27,473 nt of DNA. Origin: an uncultured Candidatus Melainabacteria bacterium (lineage in GTDB: Bacteria; Cyanobacteriota; Vampirovibrionia; Gastranaerophilales; Gastranaerophilaceae). Within the stretch, counting starts at the first letter, position 1. Every line of letters starts with the position of its first letter. A model generated the notes under the pieces. That model made no database searches, was not told the DNA's origin, and saw nothing but the letters and a program-made list of their open reading frames with translations. This document shows, one piece after another, positions 22,787-27,473 of the stretch. The translations under genes were made by a program, and so were the position numbers. Location: assembly GCA_934675685.1 (NCBI GenBank), contig CAKURL010000019.1, positions 1 through 27,473 on the forward strand, written 5' to 3'.

Positions 22787-23512
22787 TTACATAGAAGCGA
22801 TGTTCATAGGCCCTTGGATAGAAGCGCTTACAAACTGCCTAGCATATTCGTTTTTTTGCTCCATCAATTCTTGAACACTGCCTTTAAAAACAATGTGGCC
22901 TTGATAGAGCATAATCACTTTATCAACTGCGCGCTTTATTGTGGAAAGTTGGTGCGTTACCACAATGCAAGCTGCATTTAATTCTTTTTTCAATTGAACA
23001 ATATAATCTTCAATCATAGTAGATGTCACAGGGTCCAAGCCCGCTGTGGGTTCGTCATATAAAATTATATTCGGATTTGTCACAATCGCCCTTGCAAAGC
23101 CCACTCTTTTTTGCATACCGCCTGAAAGCTCTGATGGATATTTGTCTTCAATGCCTTCTAAACCCACCATTTTAAGTTTATCATAAACCAGATGATCGAG
23201 CTGCTCTTTTGAATATTTTCCTCTGAATTCTTTTCTTTCGACCAAAGGAAAAGCGATGTTGTCATAAACATTTAAAAAGTCGAACAAAGCGCTATATTGA
23301 AAAGCCATCGCAACTTCAGCGCCTGAAGAATAAATTATTGTTCCTGAGTCTTTTTCTAAAATTCCAGAAATAATTTTAAGCAAAGTCGATTTTCCGCTTC
23401 CAGAAAACCCAATCACGCCCAAAGTCTCGCCATCTTCGACTTTGAAAGAAATGTCGTTTAAAATATATCTATCATTAAATTTTTTCACTAAATTTTTTAC
23501 TTCTAAAGACAT
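22787..23512 (-). CDS. mlaF: ATP-binding subunit of the Mla-type lipid transporter
   Basis: A 241-aa ABC ATPase. It has Walker A GFSGSGKST (~35-43), Q-loop MAFQYSALFDFLNVYDN (~69-85, with the SALFD typical of MlaF), signature LSGGMQKR (~130-137), Walker B IILYDEPTAGLDP (~150-162) and switch VTHQ (~185-188). It powers lipid movement through the MlaE permease at the inner membrane. It lies 9 bp after mlaE and 15 bp before mlaD in one operon. Confidence 0.95.
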   Translation of the reverse strand: MSLEVKNLVKKFNDRYILNDISFKVEDGETLGVIGFSGSGKSTLLKIISGILEKDSGTIIYSSGAEVAMAFQYSALFDFLNVYDNIAFPLVERKEFRGKYSKEQLDHLVYDKLKMVGLEGIEDKYPSELSGGMQKRVGFARAIVTNPNIILYDEPTAGLDPVTSTMIEDYIVQLKKELNAACIVVTHQLSTIKRAVDKVIMLYQGHIVFKGSVQELMEQKNEYARQFVSASIQGPMNIASM

Positions 23513-23521
23513 CTTTGTTTC

Positions 23522-24319
23522 CTACATATAAAATACCGAAGCGAAAATAAAATCCCAAATTGCAATCGCCATAAATGACCACACAACCGCTTTTGTAGTG
23601 GCAAGGCCAACTTCTTTTGCACCCCCTGTTGTGTTAAAACCGCAAGAGCAGCTAACAAGCGCAATCGTCGCCCCAAAGCAAGAGGATTTTAAAAGAGCGA
23701 TAAAAATATCTCTCACAAAAAGCCCATGCCACAAGGAGGTGTAATAGTTTAATAAGCTGAGCTCTGCAGACCAATTTGCAACATAGCCCGCGCAAATAAG
23801 CCCAAAAGTTGCAGACACAACAAAAACGACAGGCATAAAAAGAGCGCCTGCGATAAATCTTGGGACAATTAAATATTCAACAGGGTCGACTCTTAAAACT
23901 CTCATCGCGCTAATTTGCTCTCCCACAGCCATAGAGGCAAGTTCAGAAGAAAAAGACGACCCAACCATAGAAATAATGGCAAAGCCGCTCATAACTGCAG
24001 CAAGCTCCCTTACCATAACAAGAGCAGATAAGGAGCCCGTATAATCTGCGCCACCTTGCTTTGCGAGCTCTGGCGCTATTTGCATAGCGATGATTGCAGA
24101 AGTCATACCCACAATCGCAAGGCTAATGGGAAGGCTATCGAACGCAAACCTTTTAGATTGTTCTAAGACTTCTTTGAAGTTGATTTTGAGCTCCATAAGT
24201 TTTTTTGAAACAGACACAAAGTCAAAACCGATGTTGCCTAAAGTAATCAAAAATTCTTTGATTTGCGAAAAAAGCAAAATACCCGCTTGATATGTCAAAG
24301 TTTTTCTGAATTCAACCAT
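23522..24319 (-). CDS. mlaE: Permease subunit of the Mla-type lipid transporter
   Basis: A 265-aa MlaE/YrbE-family inner-membrane permease with about five to six TM segments. Conserved blocks are FAFDSLPISLAIVGMTSAIIAMQIAPELAKQ in the first half, then VMVRELAAVMSGFAI, SELASMAVGEQISAMRVLRVDPVEYLIVPRF (the EQI/DP loop that contacts MlaF) and GFNTTGGAKEVGLATTKAVVWS. I start at ATG 24319 (MVEFRKTL) rather than the in-frame TTG 24337; no Shine-Dalgarno is seen at either, so a short or absent leader is possible. It is the first gene of the operon and divergent from the efflux operon. Confidence 0.93.
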   Translation of the reverse strand: MVEFRKTLTYQAGILLFSQIKEFLITLGNIGFDFVSVSKKLMELKINFKEVLEQSKRFAFDSLPISLAIVGMTSAIIAMQIAPELAKQGGADYTGSLSALVMVRELAAVMSGFAIISMVGSSFSSELASMAVGEQISAMRVLRVDPVEYLIVPRFIAGALFMPVVFVVSATFGLICAGYVANWSAELSLLNYYTSLWHGLFVRDIFIALLKSSCFGATIALVSCSCGFNTTGGAKEVGLATTKAVVWSFMAIAIWDFIFASVFYM

Positions 24320-24491
24320 ACATCTATAATATAGCAAAAATGCAATTATAATAACATTTTTTAAGGTATTTTTTAAAAAAATACACCATAAAATTGAATA
24401 AATTTTTAAATAGTTATAATAAAATAAAAACGTTATTTTGCGTATTTCATCAAAATATTTATCACCAGCGGATTTAAGAAGAGAATGGAAT

Positions 24492-26132
24492 TTGAAAAAG
24501 AATTATAAAAATCTAATAATTTTGTCCTTAGCGACCACTCTTGTGTTTAATTTTTCTTCAAACTTTGCTTTTGCAATAGAAGAAAACCAAAACCAAGCCC
24601 AAAATCAGGAAAATACGGCTGCGAAAAAGAAAACGAGCTTTTTTGATATTATAAAATTCAAAAAAGACAATAACGACCAAAAAGAAAATAATTCCAAAGG
24701 AAATTCAAAGAAATTTTTAAAAGCAAAGAAAAAAAGAGTAGAAGATATTAAACTTCCAAAAGTGACCTCCGGCCCTCCTAAAGACATTGAAAAACTAGGG
24801 ATTATGACAATTGAAGATTGTGTCGAATATGCAATAAGCCACAACCCCAACTTAATGAAAGCAAAAAGCACAGCTTTAGCAATCAAAACAGGAGCAAATC
24901 AAGCAAGGTCAAATTACGCCCCAAAGCTCACAGGCAGAGTGAACTACAACCACAACTCCACACAAGCTCGCCACAAGGGCTACAATTCAGATAATGGCAT
25001 TGGTTTTAATGTGGGGATTTCTCAAATGATTTGGGACTTTGGAAGAACGACCGCTAAAATCAACATGGGAAAATATAATTATGAAGCTGCCATGTATGAT
25101 TATGACTACGAAATCTTAAACGTGGTTTATGATGTTAAAATCAACTATTACAAGGTTTTAAGAGCATTGGCTTCCTTAGACGTTTACGAACAAAATATGA
25201 GAATTCAAACTTTAAACTTTGAAAGAACAAAAGCAATGTTTGACGAAGGTTTGAAGTCTAAAATTGATGTCGTAAACGCGCAAGTGAATTTAACAGATTC
25301 CAAAATCCAAATGGTAGAAGGACAAAATGTCTTAGAAACAGCAATTGTAGCTTTAAAAAATTCAATGTATTATCAAGATGACGACGATTTTATCGTGAAA
25401 AACACTGAAAACTTTGGCTTCTTGAAAGTTGACTATAGAAAAAAAGTCGAAAGCTTTACAACTATTAAACAAAATGGCGAATTCAAAAGAACCCCAGAAG
25501 GGCTTATAATGTTGACTTCTGGAATAGAGCACAAAGACATTATCCAAAACTTTGAATTCAAACCTTTGACTTTATCTAAGCAAAAAGCTGTTTCAGACGC
25601 GCTTGAATTAAGGCCTGATTTAAAATCAAGCATGATGTTAGCAAGAGTGCAAGAAGAATCCCTAAAAGCAATCAAAAAACAATATATGCCTGAAATCACA
25701 GGAGACTTAACTTGGGGCTACACAAGAAGCGAAAACAACTATACTTCTCCTTTGCAATTAGGAGCAAGCGTAGGTGTGGGCGCAATCAACCCTATGAATA
25801 TTCACTATCAAGTAGTTGAAGGCGAAAATTATTTAGACGTTGCTTATGATAATGTGAACATCGCAAAAACAGACATTTTTTGGGAAGTTCAAACAAATTA
25901 TATAAACATGCGCCAATTAGAAAGAAAAATTCCTTTGATGAATTCAAAAGTAAAAGCAACTTTAGAAAACTTTGAATTGGCAGATGGAAGATATAGCGTG
26001 GGCTTGAACAACTATGTGGAACTTCAAGACGCACTTGCAAGATACAACACTTCTCAGCTAAATTTTGTTGACGCAGTTTTTGAATATAATGTAGCAAGAG
26101 AAACCTTACTAAAATCAATGGGGGTAAGATAA
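24492..26132 (+). CDS. TolC-like outer-membrane efflux protein
   Basis: An outer-membrane channel of the OEP family for tripartite export. The likely start is TTG 24492 (546 aa), because a clean signal peptide begins there (KKNYKNLIILSLATTLVFNF...FAFA, cleavage before IEENQ) and GAGA/GGAA lie just upstream; an in-frame TTG at 24438 would bury the signal peptide. Residues 29-100 are a Lys/Asn/Gln-rich linker not found in E. coli TolC. Two OEP repeats follow: ~104-310 (TIEDCVEYAISHNPNLMKAKS, GISQMIWDFGRTTAKI, AQVNLTDSKIQ) and ~370-545 (ALELRPDLKSS, YMPEITGDLTWGY, DALARYNTSQLNFVDAVFEYN). The adaptor gene starts at the base after its stop codon. Confidence 0.9.
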   Translation: MKKNYKNLIILSLATTLVFNFSSNFAFAIEENQNQAQNQENTAAKKKTSFFDIIKFKKDNNDQKENNSKGNSKKFLKAKKKRVEDIKLPKVTSGPPKDIEKLGIMTIEDCVEYAISHNPNLMKAKSTALAIKTGANQARSNYAPKLTGRVNYNHNSTQARHKGYNSDNGIGFNVGISQMIWDFGRTTAKINMGKYNYEAAMYDYDYEILNVVYDVKINYYKVLRALASLDVYEQNMRIQTLNFERTKAMFDEGLKSKIDVVNAQVNLTDSKIQMVEGQNVLETAIVALKNSMYYQDDDDFIVKNTENFGFLKVDYRKKVESFTTIKQNGEFKRTPEGLIMLTSGIEHKDIIQNFEFKPLTLSKQKAVSDALELRPDLKSSMMLARVQEESLKAIKKQYMPEITGDLTWGYTRSENNYTSPLQLGASVGVGAINPMNIHYQVVEGENYLDVAYDNVNIAKTDIFWEVQTNYINMRQLERKIPLMNSKVKATLENFELADGRYSVGLNNYVELQDALARYNTSQLNFVDAVFEYNVARETLLKSMGVR

Positions 26133-27305
26133 TTGAAAATAGACATCAATAAATTAAAATCAATCAAAAAAAGATATTTCGTTTTGATATCTTGTGCGGC
26201 ATTAGGGCTTATTATTTTATTTTCGTTTTTTAACAAAAATGGCTCAATAAAATATCAAACTTCAACTGTCACAAAAGAAACAATTACACAATACGTAGAA
26301 GCCTCTGGGACAATCAAGCCAATCAACACAATTGAAGTAGGTACGCAAGTTTCAGGCACGGTTTATAAGATATATGTAGATTATAATTCACAAGTTCATA
26401 AAGGCGATTTGTTGGCAGAGTTAGACCCAAGTTTGTTTCAAGCAAACGTTGACCAATCAAGGGCAAAGTTGAACAACGCAAAAGCGGCTTATCAAAAAGC
26501 AAAAGCAAATTTGGCATATAAAAAGAATAACTACGAAAGATACAAGCACCTATATAACAAAAACTACGTTTCAAAAGACGACGTAGAGCTTGCCCAATCA
26601 AATTATCTATCAGCGAAAGCAGAAGTAGACGCGGCCGCAGCGGAAGTGAGCGCTACAAGTGCTTCTTTAGATAATAACTTAACAAATTTAAGATATTCTA
26701 AAATCACATCTCCTGTTGACGGCACAGTAATTTCAAAAGAAGTGGACGTAGGGCAAACGGTGGCAGCTAGCTTCAACACTCCAACATTATTTGAAGTAGC
26801 GAAAGACCTAACAAAAATGCAAATCGAAACATCGGTTTCAGAAGCAGATATAGGAAAAATTAAAGTAGGTCAAGAGGTTGAATATACTCTAGACGGTTAT
26901 CAAGATAAAGTTTTTGAAGGAAAAGTGACTCAAGTTCGTCTTGCTTCAACCACTACAAATAACGTTGTAACATATACGGTAATTATTTCTGTAGATAACT
27001 CAGAAAGACTTGCAATCCCAGGAATGAGCGCAAACGTTTCTATCATCGTAAACAGTGCGAAAGACGTTTTGTGCGTTGAAAATAGAGCTTTGAAATTCAC
27101 ACCAGACAACACTAAAAAATATGATAAACAAGGCGTATGGCTTTTAAACAAAGGAAAATTAAGAAGAATAGATGTTGAGCTTGGAATTTCAGACGACAAC
27201 AAAACTCAAATCATCTCAAGCGAAATCAAAGAAGGAGATAAGGTAGCTTTAGGAATAATAGGGCAATCTAAGTCTAAAAAACATCAAGGCGGCCCTCCAA
27301 TGTAA
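26133..27305 (+). CDS. Periplasmic adaptor (membrane fusion) protein, MacA/HlyD-like
   Basis: A 390-aa adaptor linking an inner-membrane pump to the TolC-like channel. It has a TM/signal anchor at ~14-34 and the first half of a lipoyl-like barrel at ~63-100 (NTIEVGTQVSGTVYKIYVDYNSQVHKGDLLAELDP). An alpha-hairpin runs ~101-185, rich in Ala/Lys/Tyr, followed by the second barrel half YSKITSPVDGTVISKEVDVGQTV (~188-210) and beta-barrel and membrane-proximal domains after ~225. TTG 26133 is the start, directly abutting the TAA of the previous gene, with GGGG 10 nt upstream. The short C-terminal tail is basic and ends GGPPM. The layout is closest to MacA-type adaptors of ABC exporters. Confidence 0.9.
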   Translation: MKIDINKLKSIKKRYFVLISCAALGLIILFSFFNKNGSIKYQTSTVTKETITQYVEASGTIKPINTIEVGTQVSGTVYKIYVDYNSQVHKGDLLAELDPSLFQANVDQSRAKLNNAKAAYQKAKANLAYKKNNYERYKHLYNKNYVSKDDVELAQSNYLSAKAEVDAAAAEVSATSASLDNNLTNLRYSKITSPVDGTVISKEVDVGQTVAASFNTPTLFEVAKDLTKMQIETSVSEADIGKIKVGQEVEYTLDGYQDKVFEGKVTQVRLASTTTNNVVTYTVIISVDNSERLAIPGMSANVSIIVNSAKDVLCVENRALKFTPDNTKKYDKQGVWLLNKGKLRRIDVELGISDDNKTQIISSEIKEGDKVALGIIGQSKSKKHQGGPPM

Positions 27306-27323
27306 ACAATAAATTAAATATTT

Positions 27324-27357
27324 AAAATAGCCTAGAAACTGATTTCTAGGCTATTTT
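27324..27357 (+). terminator. Strong intrinsic terminator after the efflux operon
   Basis: A 15-bp perfect stem, AAAATAGCCTAGAAA with TTTCTAGGCTATTTT, closes a CTGA loop 18 bp after the adaptor stop. The last bases of the stem form the T run. Confidence 0.85.
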
Positions 27358-27393
27358 ATTAAGTTTTGTAACAAAATAAATAAGTTAAGCAAT

Positions 27394-27421
27394 TTGTTAG
27401 TTGATATATACTTTATATATA
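27394..27421 (+). promoter_or_regulatory. Possible promoter at the right edge
   Basis: TTGTTA (27394-27399) and TATATA (27416-27421, 16-bp spacer) sit in the last ~110 bases, which hold no gene. The sequence is simple and AT-rich, so this is weak; it would serve a gene beyond the window. Confidence 0.25.
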
Positions 27422-27473
27422 TGTAAGACATAAATAAACAAATTAAAACAAAACTAATTTACCTTTCATACAC

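Overview
The window is about 27 kb of AT-rich (visibly well under 40% G+C) bacterial chromosome using the standard bacterial code (TGA ends the gene at 3017-4039). The genes point to a diderm, probably anaerobic, host-associated bacterium. It has lipid A synthesis (LpxK), an Mla-type lipid transporter, a TolC-like outer-membrane protein, a secreted SLH-domain protein, the MEP isoprenoid pathway (Dxr), a type IV-pilin-like N-terminus, and a NIF-type (NifU/NifS) iron-sulfur system with no nitrogenase gene nearby. My best guess, moderately confident and based on the overall look of the proteins rather than any search, is a gut member of Vampirovibrionia/Melainabacteria (Gastranaerophilales). Another AT-rich gut diderm (Elusimicrobiota, or an uncultured alphaproteobacterium) cannot be excluded.

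Left part (1-6732). A large cysteine-rich, prepilin-like surface protein runs off the left edge on the minus strand. A small HTH regulator is divergent from it. Two tRNA-Pro genes (CGG and UGG) follow on the minus strand, each preceded by an 89-nt structured element. A GT9 glycosyltransferase diverges from the tRNA-Pro unit through back-to-back promoters. Then come an SLH-domain exported protein, a convergent glycine-zipper protein of unknown function, and a tRNA-Gly(CCC) / tRNA(CAU) pair with a structured spacer.

Middle part (6733-14107). A radical SAM protein with an N-terminal SPASM-like segment faces a tight three-gene minus-strand surface-glycan operon (SGNH-like protein, Caps_synth-type transferase, GT2). 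A 69-codon gene with a near-consensus promoter and an unknown 179-aa gene follow. Next is the nifU-nifS pair for Fe-S cluster assembly, convergent with a minus-strand operon secD-secF-(HTH + zinc ribbon).

Right part (14091-27473). A plus-strand operon holds an RWYD-motif protein, a small zinc-ribbon protein and dxr. It is convergent with an exported WG-repeat protein. A REC-STAS fusion, probably translated from a leaderless mRNA, is convergent with the minus-strand operon mlaE-mlaF-mlaD-lpxK, which joins envelope lipid transport to lipid A phosphorylation. Divergent from mlaE is an operon for a TolC-like outer-membrane protein and a MacA/HlyD-like adaptor. Both of these appear to start at TTG, and the operon ends at a strong terminator with no inner-membrane pump gene attached.

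All functional calls come from reading motifs by eye; no database search was possible.
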